Below are positions 54,901 through 64,000 of a stretch of DNA of 64,000 bases, one piece after another (the first letter of the stretch is position 1; the number at the start of each line of letters is the position of its first letter). Both the position numbers and the translations under genes were made by a program. The notes below the pieces were generated by a model that saw only the letters and a list, made by a program, of their open reading frames with translations, did not search any database and was not told the origin of the DNA. Source of the stretch: Rhynchopus euleeides (Eukaryota > Euglenozoa > Diplonemea > Diplonemida > Diplonemidae); the NCBI GenBank assembly GCA_963210315.1, contig OY723267.1, forward strand, positions 1,116,001 to 1,180,000. Direction: 5' to 3'.

Positions 54901-56579
54901 AGGGGCTGGTGTGGGTGGCTCTGTGTCGCCTTCGCGATAAACTTTGCGACAATCTTCGACCCCGCTGCGACCGCCATGTCCAGCCGGGTTCGAGTCTGCA
55001 CGTCGCGCTCCACCTTCACCGGAAGGCGCCTGATACGCACATCGAGGAACACCTTCTCCACATGCTGCAGGATCTTCGCCGTAACCTCCTCCGCCGTGAT
55101 GTCCCCCAGGCTGGGATGGGACACGCTGCCCACCTCGGGGCACAGTGCGACGGTGTGAATCAGGATCTCACGCTCCTTCAGGCGCACGCGGCCCCCACCC
55201 ACCCCTGAGCCTCCCGCCGACCCCCCGAGCGCAGCATCGTAGAGGTGGTGCCCGAGAGGTGAGGCCGCGCTGGGCGATGCCGCGACCTGCGGGGATGCGC
55301 TGTTGTGTGGTTGTTTTGCGTGTCTCCCGAGGACCAGCTCTGATGGCGTGTCGCGGAAGACCTTGAAGAGCAGCAGGTTCTGTGCAGGGGAGTGCGCGAT
55401 GTAGTTTATCGTCTCGATCCGGAAGACCTGGTCCAGCTTATACTCCCGCTCGCTCTGCTGCAGGATGATCACAGAGGAGTCTGTCACCAGGATCAGGCAG
55501 AGGTTCCGGGGCTTCCCAGCCTCACGCCTGTCTTTCACAAAATCGACCCTCGCCGAGAGGTTCAGAGTCGTGTCCCCCCGCGACCGGATGAGATCCACGA
55601 TGTCTGGGTTCGCCGCAAGCCCTTCGTAGTCGTCCTCCGTCTCCACCATGGTCCTCCCGTGGATCTTCGTGCTCATGTCATCCACCTTCCGGCGCAGCTT
55701 CACCAGGCTCAGCACCCGCTTGCCATACTCCACGTTGAGGAGAGGCTCGTTGATGGTCGAGATGAAATTCGGGAGATGCGGGGACAGCACACTGGTTGTC
55801 ACCGGCGGGGCGGACGTTGCCCGGTGCCTCAGAGAAGACATGTAGGTGCTCATCGAAGGGGATGGCGCTGGGTTCGCCGGGAATGCCGACGCGCTGGCGC
55901 GTTTCCCCATCAGCTTCAGCTTCTCTCTAAGGAGAAACCCCACGAAGTCGTCGCACTGCGCAGGCTCGGTGAAGGTCAGCACGCTGTAATTCCATGGCGT
56001 CGGTTTGCAGGTAAAATCTATCGCAACAGAGTACGGATCTGCCTCTGTGAACACAATACCTGCGATTGCAGACAGCGGCACGCGGCATTGGATAGACCAC
56101 GACCCAAGGGAGCCCTGCTCCGCTGTGAGCATCTCAGCCGTTGCAAACTCCGGCAACTCGTTGTTGTTGTGGTCGACAAACGAGGCCTGCCCCCCGCGGC
56201 GCCCGTCCCGCCGACTCACCTCCTGGGTCGAGACAGTGGGGCGGAGGGATGCCAGGGATGCGTTGCTGACATCGGCTGCGGCGATGATGTAAAGCGCTTT
56301 GCGCGTCACAGCAATGGCAATCGAGTGCTTCCGGATCCCACGGATGGAAGCGATGGACCTGCTGTACACCGTGGTCTGAGCCCACCCCCCCAGGCGCCGG
56401 AGGAACAGGTCGTCCTTCTCCACGCCACGCACCCGCGCGAGAAGCTCCTCCTCTGTCCTCGCAGAGGTGCTGCTCTTCACGCCACTGAGCCCCTTCACCC
56501 TCTTGTGTGTGAAGCTGTTTGCCCGCATATCGCGAACGCTAGCATTGCCAATGAACCTCTCCGACGACAGATGATGCAT
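51939..56579 (-). CDS. Large RasGAP-domain protein
   Basis: 1546 aa in a single exon from ATG 56579 (MHHLSSERFIGNAS). The N-terminal 230 residues contain a PH-like beta-rich block (KHSIAIAVTRKALYIIA, SYSVLTFTEPAQCDDFVGFL-like region). Residues about 590-860 match the RasGAP fold: a helical start, SLLFQRDTFPMRVILLYLGN where the arginine-finger loop lies, SMDDFLKLKQHRSVEAHA, LPHELKVVIAI, and the best-conserved NYRRCIGAFLTQRLWGPALQ, equivalent to FLRFxxPAI, followed by IAFLAKIVNLLNSA. The finger position appears to be Gln670 with Arg beside it. A later helical region and about 400 residues of low-complexity acidic tail complete it. Two hydrophobic stretches near residue 1155 could be a membrane hairpin. 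Confidence 0.78.
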   Translation of the reverse strand: MHHLSSERFIGNASVRDMRANSFTHKRVKGLSGVKSSTSARTEEELLARVRGVEKDDLFLRRLGGWAQTTVYSRSIASIRGIRKHSIAIAVTRKALYIIAAADVSNASLASLRPTVSTQEVSRRDGRRGGQASFVDHNNNELPEFATAEMLTAEQGSLGSWSIQCRVPLSAIAGIVFTEADPYSVAIDFTCKPTPWNYSVLTFTEPAQCDDFVGFLLREKLKLMGKRASASAFPANPAPSPSMSTYMSSLRHRATSAPPVTTSVLSPHLPNFISTINEPLLNVEYGKRVLSLVKLRRKVDDMSTKIHGRTMVETEDDYEGLAANPDIVDLIRSRGDTTLNLSARVDFVKDRREAGKPRNLCLILVTDSSVIILQQSEREYKLDQVFRIETINYIAHSPAQNLLLFKVFRDTPSELVLGRHAKQPHNSASPQVAASPSAASPLGHHLYDAALGGSAGGSGVGGGRVRLKEREILIHTVALCPEVGSVSHPSLGDITAEEVTAKILQHVEKVFLDVRIRRLPVKVERDVQTRTRLDMAVAAGSKIVAKFIAKATQSHPHQPLSIRDCFSVAIDNTIAYKWLLVIVRIRMFDLIDTFANLNMEYAGGATSSGSVTRTRAELHAEMMVERRLVLSLLALCAHLDLTHQLLYESVLYELMSCVGRGPTAMSLLFQRDTFPMRVILLYLGNRADQYVKLVLSQSMDDFLKLKQHRSVEAHAAQFLEVFHRESNLDVLPHELKVVIAIITRCVADITRAGLVPPDLNYRRCIGAFLTQRLWGPALQTPDACGLTSLQLTPRQIAFLAKIVNLLNSAMGLGDLDPELGDVSTWMKECNWLIHEYVHSLIDADTLNEIVLTAQDEQSSDHHHPHHHHHGDDASISETIATSQSPKSPAGLHIRRDSSSSKTYHASFSAGVSEPQSGSLLAQPSPPRGRTPPILSFLQGNVRRNSNAQSSLSPLDMSDSYAGYDAVGGTEELRRRQSLLRGGTGAVGDERNFRSSFHQQSATRHKVMEVSDEDVLALANNLESVHEALGRDTERLLVSLITGIKLVERKISEIEKKLVEKRTARQQRHSPSWSYRKSSGTSDDSFREEAPREAKRTWNRALAGVSMIVSMNASTSVGPGVSRHVSGEFASSTKTAPQTPEQSPLSRESNYLKAKMVVDRIYLLPAAAALIAVSAAVVVDMTESIIRQYDPARMAELDQEIKRVEAILTSRHHAVQALREGNAALQLELESLEDHPDATSLLSAGSPRLFPSGTFRSSACSGSVGDTVLSQTRVLGQDTVDWPVSYEGMLTNQRRWCAFSHGSDESSSGVGLAGFGHPTHSQRGAEEEEGGDGTPPLGPAAPSDGEVIYNRELRFSPEACPAAAVAPPVSKYQVKVVSGGAQGRQQRGGDVQAMEEQLRSARSRLVRGVPDGEEEDDDEGSSYGGDPEGVYCYSSSEVDDDELRYLLEVGRGELEPLSRHRRSRRGGGGSVGTTPVTLPAASPEASPAAVPQSLPGEEGDPVEPCGASPCKYIVQNLDTHPSYIDPSLSPLGSESYGEEDESLFMPD

Positions 56580-57600
56580 GGTGAAGCTGCGCGCCCCCAG
56601 CTAGAGGCGTTGCAGCTGCAGGGGTTAACGGGCGCTGGGCTCACTCCCTCCAACGGCGGGCTGCCATGACGCCAGCCAACTGCGCTGTGTGAAGGGTCTG
56701 CAGTGAGGCAGTCCCAGGGTGTAGGCAACCCGCGTGTGTGCGAGTGTTCTGGAATGGAGATGTGTGTCTGAGGTAAAGAAGACACCCCGACGTGCGCAGA
56801 ATCAGAGGCTAGCAGATGGTGCTGGCAATTCATGGGGGGGAGGGGGGAAAGGGGCACGCAAACATCGCTGCTGGTTGCTGTTTAGAACTCGTGCTCGTGG
56901 TTCTTTAGTGTTGGTCCCGTTTGCATAATCTGGCACATGATTTGCGTGTTCCGTATCGGCCTCGTGTATTGTGCAGGTGAGGGGTTTGTGCGTATCAGGG
57001 CATATCACCCCATTCGTGTCTCGTGGAATGACTGTCGCAGATCCCATGTTTAGAGCACCCCTCGCCGCAAATGCCTTTTATTCCCTTCGCGGTGTACCAT
57101 ATTGTGAGAGCATGCATGGGATGGAGGCGGGGGGGGTTACGATGTGGGTACTGAGAGGGCGATGGGGAAGGGGGTGGCGGGGGGTGTAAAGGCTAATCTA
57201 AAAAAGAAACACTCGCAACAAAATTCTGAGAGAAAAAACTTAGAAACGAAGACACGTAGAGCAATATTCCAGAGTGGCAGACATGATTTTCTCATGTTTT
57301 TTTTGTTCGGTATCGACAACTGGTGAGCCAGGTTGTTGTCAGGGGTCAATTCACAGGCAACACATATCATATATCCAGTCACAAGGCATGGACCGGACAA
57401 CACACGCCTTCGACAATCAGCTGAACAGCCTTTCTCCGCGATGCCGATGTACCATGCTGTCAGAGCCCGACACAACACAGCTGGCAGTCAAGTCACCCCG
57501 CAAGCACAGCTTACCCAGGTCCGTCCGTGAAGAGGGGCAATCAGCCTGGAGCTGTCTCACCTGACCCCACTGCAGCCGCATGTTCTGAAAGCAGAGGGGC
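56580..57600. other. Intergenic region
   Basis: About 1 kb, AT-richer at 57190-57300, with a G-run at 56836-56846. No gene supported; the right end is the 3' UTR of ARL13. Confidence 0.45.
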
Positions 57601-58812
57601 TCAGGAAGCCCCCTCAGCTTCCTGCCGCTCGCGCTCTTCCTTCTCCCGTGCGACGCGCTCCCGCTGTGTGCAGGGGGCAATGAAAGAAAGTGTGACGAGC
57701 ACGCGTGAGCTACTTCACGAAAATCACAGATCCCCCCCCCCCTCTCCCTGTGCGTCCAAGCCAGGTTGAAAAGCCTCTTCATAGATACAAACACCACAAC
57801 ACGGGGCAGGGCATACCACTTCCTGCATTCGCTTCCTGTTCTTCTCCTTCTCGATGGCGACCTGCTCCTTCACTTTTGCTGCAAGCTCCTCGTACCTGCC
57901 CGAGATAGACTCAAGGATCCACTCGACGCCCAACTCGATGTTGCTGTGCGCCGGGTGTTCGGGCTTCAGAGCACAGATCTCCATCACACGCGCATGCGGA
58001 ATATCCCCCGCGAGGAAGGTCGCCTTGATCTCCGTGATGGGGCGGGAGGAGATGTCCTGCTTGTTGGCCATGATGCAGACGGGCTTCCCGGCAATACGCT
58101 CGTCCTCCATCACCTTCGCAAACTCCTCCGCACTCTCCTTCAGCTCGTCGTCGTCTGCAGAAGCATCGACAACATAGATCACGCCATGCAGATCCGCATA
58201 GTAGTTCCGCCACACAGAACGGATCCGCTTGCCACCCCCCAGGTCATAGAGCTGCAGGTCGATCTTATCTGTGCGCATGCGAATGGGTGTGAACCCCACC
58301 GTCGGCGTTGTCTCCGTATCAACCTCCCCAGCCAGCGCACTCAGCAGCGTCGTCTTTCCCGCGTTCCCTATCCCGAACACCGCAATTGTGATCTTCAGCA
58401 GCGCCTGCTTCGCACCCTCGATCGGCCTCCGGTCCTCAAGGGTAGGATCATACGGCGTCTCCTTCACCTCCTTCTCCTCCTTTGCAGGCGCGGCCTCTGC
58501 AGGCACCGCCGTGTCAGGCTTGGCCTGCTCTTCAACCGCAGGCGTGGGTGCAGGTGTAGGCGATGCCTCCTCCTTCTGGGGTGGCACCGGAGCTGGCTCT
58601 GCAGGTGCCGTGGTGGTGGTGGTGGCGGCATCAGCGGGCGGCTTGCCCCCGTCCATCTCCTGGAGAGTGCTTATCAGAAACGGGATCAGCTCCTTCGGCT
58701 TCGACTGCAGGACACTCCCCGCCAACCGCTCGAACAGGTGGTGCATGTCGTGCTTCAGAATATACGACATGTTCTGCTGGTCCTCCTTCACATCCTGCCC
58801 TTCCGACGCCAT
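57601..58812 (-). CDS. ARL13: ARL13 ciliary GTPase with N-terminal RIIa-like docking domain, two exons
   Basis: Exons 58812-57817 and 57663-57601 (intron 153 bases, GTATG...ACACAG, phase 0) give 352 aa. Residues about 12-50 (NMSYILKHDMHHLFERLAGS, KELIPFLISTLQEM) look like an RIIa/DPY-30-type dimerisation-docking domain. A Pro/Ala/Glu linker follows, then the GTPase from about 145: G1 GIGNAGKTT, switch I TPTVGFTPI, G3 DLGGGKRIRSVWRNYYADLH and G4 ANKQD. DLGGGxRIRxxWxNYYA is the ARL13B signature, where Gly replaces the usual Gln. The C-terminus is a short coiled coil (YEELAAKVKEQVAIEKEKNR). ARL13 acts in the cilium or flagellum as an exchange factor for ARL3 (family knowledge). As I recall, the trypanosome ARL13 also has an N-terminal docking domain. 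Confidence 0.92.
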
Positions 58813-61652
58813 GATGCCCGCAGCCCCCGGAACCCCCTGAGGCCCTGTGTGTGGTGGGTGTTCTGAGCGCAGCAAAACGCAACCCGTCAGGGCTGGAGCC
58901 ACCCCTATCTCACTCACGCATCACCAGGGTCTGGGAAGGGGCCCACTGAGGCGAGGAAGAGGGGGAGAGGGGCAGCAGCAGGCCTTCCAGACGGGGGTGG
59001 GGGGGCGGGTTCAAATATTTTGGGGTATGTGTTTGGTTCTGTCGGGTCTTCGATTGGGTGTTCGGATATTGCAGAAAGGGCAGGAGATCGCGCCGTGGCG
59101 GCTGCTGGCGACGCCCGCTTTCATTCTTTGTTCCTATTCCACAGCGAATCCCTCGTCAGGCGGCGAATTCGCGAATCTCGGGTTGGCTGAAAACTCATCC
59201 CGTAGCTGAGCATCCCACCCCAAGCTAAGCCTCAGATCTTGCATCGGCAAATCATCGTATCTCGCGACTCCCCTGCCCCACCCCCCCACCCACCCCACGC
59301 CCAGGTTGCGTGTTCTGGCAAGACTGTGTGAGAAGACATCTCCACGCGACAGAGGCATTTTGCAGCCACACACGGTTTTTTTTCAGAAGGGTTCATCTGT
59401 GTCACAAAAGAAGTGCAAGCATTTCGCCCAAAAGCGACATCCGGCTGACCGCCAGGAAGAGAAGAATATCATAAAGTGCAGTTTGGTTTCTAAAGTCCGC
59501 TTGTTATGGACATCCTTCGGGGGAGGGCAGGGCGGTCGCATTTTGTTTGTGCGCACCTGTACGTGTATGGGTGTCCATACGTGCGCTGCCAACAGTCTTT
59601 TTTACCGTGACCTGAGCAGGTTATAGCAAAACATTTTGCATGGGCTTCTTGTTTGTTTCAAAACCGAACACTGCAGCTGGCGGTTCGGTAAGACGGCCCC
59701 TCCGGGCCCGGCTTTGCGGCGCCAAACGCAAGCACAGCAACCCTGTCGGACCCCCCCCCCCCAGGTGGCGAAGTGGTGGAAGATCCAGCAAGAAGTAAAG
59801 AGTACAGAAGGCCCCCCCCCCCGTTGGCGAACTATCAAAAACACAGGGGCGGACCGAGAGGTCAGTTTGTACGCCACTGTGAGCCGAGTCCTCTGGTCTA
59901 CTTTGCCGTCCCCCCCACCCCCCACCTCCCACCATCCTCAGAACCCTGAACAACGTTGTCTTTTATTTGTCTCCCCCATCCACTCCCGACTGGGCCCGTT
60001 TGTTAGGAATTTCGGGGGAGGCCCGTTGTTTGTGCTCTACCTGGTTCGTTCCTTGTGCGGGGTACATGGGTGAACACATGCACTGCCAACAGTCTTCTTG
60101 CAAGAGATGCCTGGTTAACGCAACATTAGATCGCTCAAAAAAGGCACCCTCCCCACCCCACCCCTATTGTTTTCAATCTGTTTGCCGACTTCGAGGCGAT
60201 CGGCAGCCCAAAGGGCGTGTTTGTTCTTTCGGCGATGGGTGTCTTCACTCTGTATCAAGCGTGGTGCCTTCTTTGTGAGGGCGCACACTATCCTGCACTT
60301 CAGGGAAGACACCCAATCTATGCAATTGCATTCGCACAATCCACAGATACGTGAGGAGCCTAAGAACCAGCACCTTCAAGGGTACTGGAGGACATTTCCG
60401 GGAATGAACTAAACATACGCAGAAGTTGAAAATGAAGGCTTACTTGGTCCTAGTCAAGCGTGGCCTGCATCGGGCAGTTGCCACTCCCCAGATGTGAATG
60501 CCGGGAAGGACCATTTTTAAACGTCGTAAAATCCGTCAGTGCCATGTAAGTCGCAGAGAGAGAGAGACGGGTTGGCTGACGCTTGCGTTGGCTGGAGCTT
60601 CAGGGGGGGGCAACACACCAGCGGCACCTTGTCAAAGCACTTGAGAGACAGAGAGGGGTAGGGGGGGTCGGTGTAACATCAGTACACCTCAAACCCGTCC
60701 AGAACACGTTGTGCGGGACGTGGCGAGGGCGCACTTCATTGTAAAATGCTGAGCGGGCAATATGAACAACAGAGAGAATGCCGACGAATATTTACCAGAG
60801 CGTGTTCTGCAAGAAAGCTCTGTCCTAGCGACAGACACCTTGGTTGATACACACAACAAGAAAAGACTTCATGTGATCAATTCCCGGTGTCTATCAAAGC
60901 AATTGGATACAGAGAGCCCGCATGTCCACTTGCAGGGACATCTGACACACCGTATCTCAGCACCATGGGCTCGTGCAGAAGCATTCGTGGACAACGGCAA
61001 GTTGGAAGAACAAACGGGATCAGTCATGTTATTGGCTGAATATTTCGTGTGGGCGTCCGCAGCCCCGAGGGGTTGCGGGTGCTTCGATTTTGAATATTTT
61101 TTGCACATCACATGATGAGGAAAATGATACTGACATGCCAGGCCCGCAGACTGCTGATGGCTGACCTGCTATTTGTACTATTTTCTGTTCTGTGTGACAT
61201 CACTCCACCTCCACAGTACGTCAGGTAAATACACTTTCACGGATCGCATTGTGGCATCAAAAAGTCAGAGGGAGCTGTGGGGTACACCACGGTGAGCAGC
61301 AATACTTCACACATAGCGGTTGTCGAATCAAAATCGTACTTCTTTAGCTTTACAGTAGATACCCTGCCCAGCAACTGTGGACAACAGATCCGGGCAACTC
61401 ATCGTTGAGCGCAAAGGCTGTCCTGAAGTGGCATGAAGGTGCTAATCACAAAGCTTCAGTCGTACAATTTCCTTTGCTACTTTGCGACTTCGCTACGCTT
61501 CGTCGCTCGTGACTAGTAAAAAAATATCGGAAGCGGCGAACACACCAACAATCACAGAGGCCAGGCGATCAGTAATGATTCTGGTCTTCCTTGTCGCGGG
61601 TTTGCATCAGCAGAGTAGTGCTAGGTTGAAATTATACACGCCTCCCGCAAGG
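58813..61652. other. Long intergenic region
   Basis: About 2.8 kb with no gene supported. The plus-strand frame 60762-61115 (117 codons) starts with ATG, but it has no family match and lies in AT-rich sequence. C-runs at 59752-59762 and 59814-59822. A short phrase, GCCAACAGTCTT, occurs near 59587 and 60087. AGAG repeats near 60557-60569. Confidence 0.45.
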
Positions 61653-62321
61653 CTAGGCATTGGCAGGTGCGAGAGGGTCCTCCGCCACGGTGGAGGAGGG
61701 GGCCAAGTTGCCGATGTAGAAGCTCTCGATATCCGCCTTGGCCGTCTTGGAGTGGATGCGCATGAAGGGGTGCGTTGCGTTCCGCCCGCCGTACTTCAAG
61801 ATTATCGATGCGCCACCAGGGTGCCGATCGATAAATCCCGTCACATCGTAGACCCTCCGCGAGACGACAATCCATGCCGACTCAGGCGAGTCGTGGAGGC
61901 GCACCTCCGACATCGGGAAGGAGCGCACCACCACGAACTCATGCACCCCACGGGCCGTGGCATGCTGCTGCCACTGCTGGACCTCCTCCTCGCTCTGCGG
62001 CATTGCACAGCTGCTCTCCTCCACAAGCTGGTGGCCCACCATCACACCTGCGAGCGCGGCTGGACTTCCTGCCGCCACTGCAGAGCACATGACCGCATCA
62101 TGCCCGGCATCCTCCTTGCACTCCACATGCTTCCACTCAGCTCCGGACGGCTGGCCTGGCGCTGTCGTGAAAGCAACAGACACCTGAAACCGCCTGTCCG
62201 ACTCCCCCTGCGCAAGGATTTCCGGTGGCGTCTTCCGCCGTGGTCGCTGGCCCCGCCCCCCTGTCACCCCAGAGTTAGGGCTGGAGTCCTCCTCTGCGGG
62301 AGCTGTGCAGCACGCCCCCAT
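61653..62321 (-). CDS. Cytochrome b5-domain protein with PDZ-like region and N-myristoylation motif
   Basis: 222 aa from ATG 62321. MGACCTAPAEED fits an N-myristoylation plus palmitoylation signal (Gly2, Cys4, Cys5), which is why this start is chosen over upstream in-frame ATGs. Residues about 45-140 have a PDZ-like arrangement: VMCSAVAAGSPAALAGVMVG followed by HQLVEES, resembling the strand-turn-helix of PDZ domains. Residues about 145-210 are a cytochrome b5 haem-binding domain: SAWIVVSRRVYDVTGFIDRH with PGG directly after (HPGG motif), then ILKYGGRNATHPFMRIHSKT, the second axial His being in the HS of RIHS. A membrane-attached electron-transfer or sterol/haem-binding protein is expected. 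The partner is unknown. Confidence 0.85.
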   Translation of the reverse strand: MGACCTAPAEEDSSPNSGVTGGRGQRPRRKTPPEILAQGESDRRFQVSVAFTTAPGQPSGAEWKHVECKEDAGHDAVMCSAVAAGSPAALAGVMVGHQLVEESSCAMPQSEEEVQQWQQHATARGVHEFVVVRSFPMSEVRLHDSPESAWIVVSRRVYDVTGFIDRHPGGASIILKYGGRNATHPFMRIHSKTAKADIESFYIGNLAPSSTVAEDPLAPANA

Positions 62322-63060
62322 GGAAGTGGCTGCCTGGAGGGGAAGGGAGTGTAGTGGGTGCTCCATCAGCTCTCGCACCGCACGGGGGTGGCGAGTGCAT
62401 GGCAGGGCTGCACTAACAGACATCAGACGGGCAACGCAGGGCGTGTCGGGGTGGCGGGTTGTGCGTGTGTGGGGGGTGGGGGTGAGGAAACCTCTGCCGG
62501 CACTTCCAGGAGTCGCCCCTCTACACCCGCTCTCCGGCACTCTATTACATACACCGGTGGGAGGGGGTGGGGGCTGGGGATGGAATAAAGAAAATAACAA
62601 ACCGCCACCTGATTTGACCCGAATTTGGCGGAGTTTGACGGAGTTGGGTGGAGTTTGGGCGATTTGCCAAATCAGGTGGAACCAGAGAAAAACAAGGGTA
62701 CACAACGGACTCTGGATACAGAGGGCCGGCATCCGAGGCTGTGAAGAAGCTCCTCTACATGGGCTGGAATAATTGTAAATATCAACTCACACACACCCCA
62801 ATGCTGTGCGGAGCTTGGTGTAGGACGGATCACCGAAAAGACTGGTGCCAGTGTCACACAGCCTTCACACGCCTCCACACCCTACTCACGCTGTGGGAAA
62901 CCCCTCTGTTGTTTCAGCTCAGGGCTCTCGGGAACCCTGAACTATATACTCTGTGCGGAGGGGCTGTCAACCAACTCAAAATATGGCCACCATGGAAAAA
63001 CGTGTGAAAGGGGCCCTCTCTCCTCTATGTACACATCCACCACCACCACCACCCCCACCC
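62322..63060. other. Intergenic region
   Basis: About 740 bases with no gene. It contains a short GGAGTTTG direct repetition at 62629-62656 and a CACCAC repeat near 63032-63050, and includes the 3' UTR of the coiled-coil gene. Confidence 0.45.
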
Positions 63061-64000
63061 TCAAACAAAAGCAGATGGAATCGGGCGATACCCTCCCGCC
63101 GCCTGCTGAGCCAGGTACTGCCTCTGCCTCAGCTGCTGCTCCTGCTGCGCCTGCTTCCGCTTCCGCCCCCCCTCCGCCTCCAGCTCCCTCCGGAGCTCCG
63201 TGATGCGCAGCCTCAGCTGCCCCCTCACCTTTGTCAGAAACAGGCTGCCCGACTCCTCGCCCTCCTCCACTTCCTCCTCCTCCTCCTCCGCATCCAACTC
63301 CTCCTCACCACCCCCCATGGCTCCATCCGGGCGGCAGTCAGCACGCCCCTGCCTGCCGCTCGGCGGCACCGCTGTGGCACAGCGCAGCAAGCGCGCTGCA
63401 TCCCCACCGCCACCCACACCGCTGCTTGCCGAGAGGCTGATGCTCGACACACCCGACGCCACAGTGCCCGTGGAGGCAGACGAGGGCGGCGCGCTGACTG
63501 CTGACCCGGAAGCAGAGGCAATGGAGGCCCCACCACACCCCCCAGCCTCCGCCTCCGCCCCACCCCCACCACGGTAGGGCACCTGCAGCACCCAGAGGGG
63601 CTGCGGGGCGGCAGCACCGCCTTTGTGATGGGCATTTTCAGCGGCAGTCCCACCGGGACAGCCCCCAGCTGGCGGTGGTTCCGGCAGATCCGACGCCTCG
63701 GGCGGCGTGGGTGTGGGTGTGGGAGGTGGTGGCGGCGTTGCGGCGGCGGATTCGGGCGGTGTGCCGACAGCGGTGCTGCGGGTGTCGGGGCGGCGTGCGG
63801 CGAGCAGCGCTGTGAGGCGGGCGATCTCAGCCTGGGCGGAGAGGAGATCTGCGGCGTGGGTGGAGGATGCTGATGCCAGGGCGGACTCCGATTGGGATTT
63901 TGCGGAGGCGAGCTGCTGTGCGGCAGCAGCCTTGGTCTCGGCAAGCTCCTGCTCGAGCTCCGCGCAGCGCTCGTGGAGGGTCGACGTCTCGGCAGCGAGG
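63061..64000 (-). CDS. Coiled-coil protein, 3' part only (5' end outside the window)
   Basis: The frame is open from the window edge to the stop at 63061, encoding the last 312 residues of a longer protein. It begins inside a coiled coil (STLHERCAELEQELAETKAA, DLLSAQAEIARLTALLAARR), goes through a Pro/Thr-rich linker (PPPPPTPTPTPPEASDLPEP) and a Gly/Ser-rich segment, then an acidic run (EEELDAEEEEEEVEEGEES) and a final Arg/Gln/Glu helix (VRGQLRLRITELRRELEAEG). No enzymatic motif. A structural or scaffold protein is inferred. Coding status rests on the heptad pattern and composition across the whole frame. Confidence 0.7.
   Translation of the reverse strand, partial: LAAETSTLHERCAELEQELAETKAAAAQQLASAKSQSESALASASSTHAADLLSAQAEIARLTALLAARRPDTRSTAVGTPPESAAATPPPPPTPTPTPPEASDLPEPPPAGGCPGGTAAENAHHKGGAAAPQPLWVLQVPYRGGGGAEAEAGGCGGASIASASGSAVSAPPSSASTGTVASGVSSISLSASSGVGGGGDAARLLRCATAVPPSGRQGRADCRPDGAMGGGEEELDAEEEEEEVEEGEESGSLFLTKVRGQLRLRITELRRELEAEGGRKRKQAQQEQQLRQRQYLAQQAAGGYRPIPSAFV

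Noticed and set aside
60762-61115. Plus-strand 117-codon frame starting with ATG
   Set aside because: Opposite to the host cluster, no family resemblance, AT-rich non-coding surroundings.
1-64000. tRNA, rRNA and spliced-leader RNA genes
   Set aside because: Scanned by eye for B-box (GGTTCGA) patterns and a leader ending in TTG followed by GTATG; no convincing cloverleaf or leader gene found. A covariance-model search would be decisive.

Overview
The window is nuclear DNA from a GC-rich protist eukaryote. I infer a euglenozoan, most like a diplonemid or other non-kinetoplastid with cis introns. Four observations support this. (1) All 16 host genes I can support lie on the minus strand, as in a polycistronic directional cluster. 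(2) All ten introns that I could place by reading frame start with GTATG, the same five bases that follow the mini-exon in euglenozoan spliced-leader RNAs (family knowledge). (3) Several start codons are preceded by a long pyrimidine tract and an AG without an evident upstream donor, as expected for spliced-leader addition. (4) Several proteins have kinetoplastid-like architecture, notably an ARL13 GTPase with an N-terminal RIIa-like docking domain. No spliced-leader RNA or rRNA gene was seen, so the taxonomic call remains an inference.

Reading in the direction of transcription (right to left), the minus-strand genes are: a 5'-truncated coiled-coil protein (64000-63061); a probable N-myristoylated PDZ-like/cytochrome b5 protein (62321-61653); ARL13 (58812-57601); a large RasGAP-like protein (56579-51939); an unidentified 300-aa protein (51574-50357); Rab7 (49717-48779); a palmitoyltransferase-family protein with DHHS in place of DHHC (44183-42952); a divergent macro-domain protein (41527-40791); COX15 haem A synthase (40024-38702); riboflavin kinase (37621-37106); NHP2 (25818-24180); a DExH RNA helicase (22924-18641); a GPATCH1/TOUGH splicing-factor homologue (14443-11879); two large unidentified proteins (11247-7651 and 7243-4664); and a single-RRM protein (4236-3583). 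Functions are mixed (RNA processing, vesicle traffic, cilium, mitochondrion), as expected for a polycistron rather than a pathway operon.

The only plus-strand coding unit is a non-LTR retrotransposon (about 27.6-36.3 kb). It has a coiled-coil ORF1 and a 1881-codon ORF2 with OTU-type protease remnants, AP-like endonuclease, reverse transcriptase, a zinc motif, RNase H and a C-terminal Cys/His cluster. ORF1, the linker and ORF2 share one reading frame, broken only by a TAG and a TGA; the TGA falls inside the OTU domain.

Intergenic DNA is long and full of G/C homopolymers. Two gene-poor stretches hold non-autonomous transposon-like elements with terminal inverted repeats. One pair is at 14.7-18.2 kb (a 3.5-kb element with a 377-bp element inside it). 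The other pair is at 45.4-46.6 kb (a 335-bp element abutting an 860-bp element). None encodes a transposase I can recognise.
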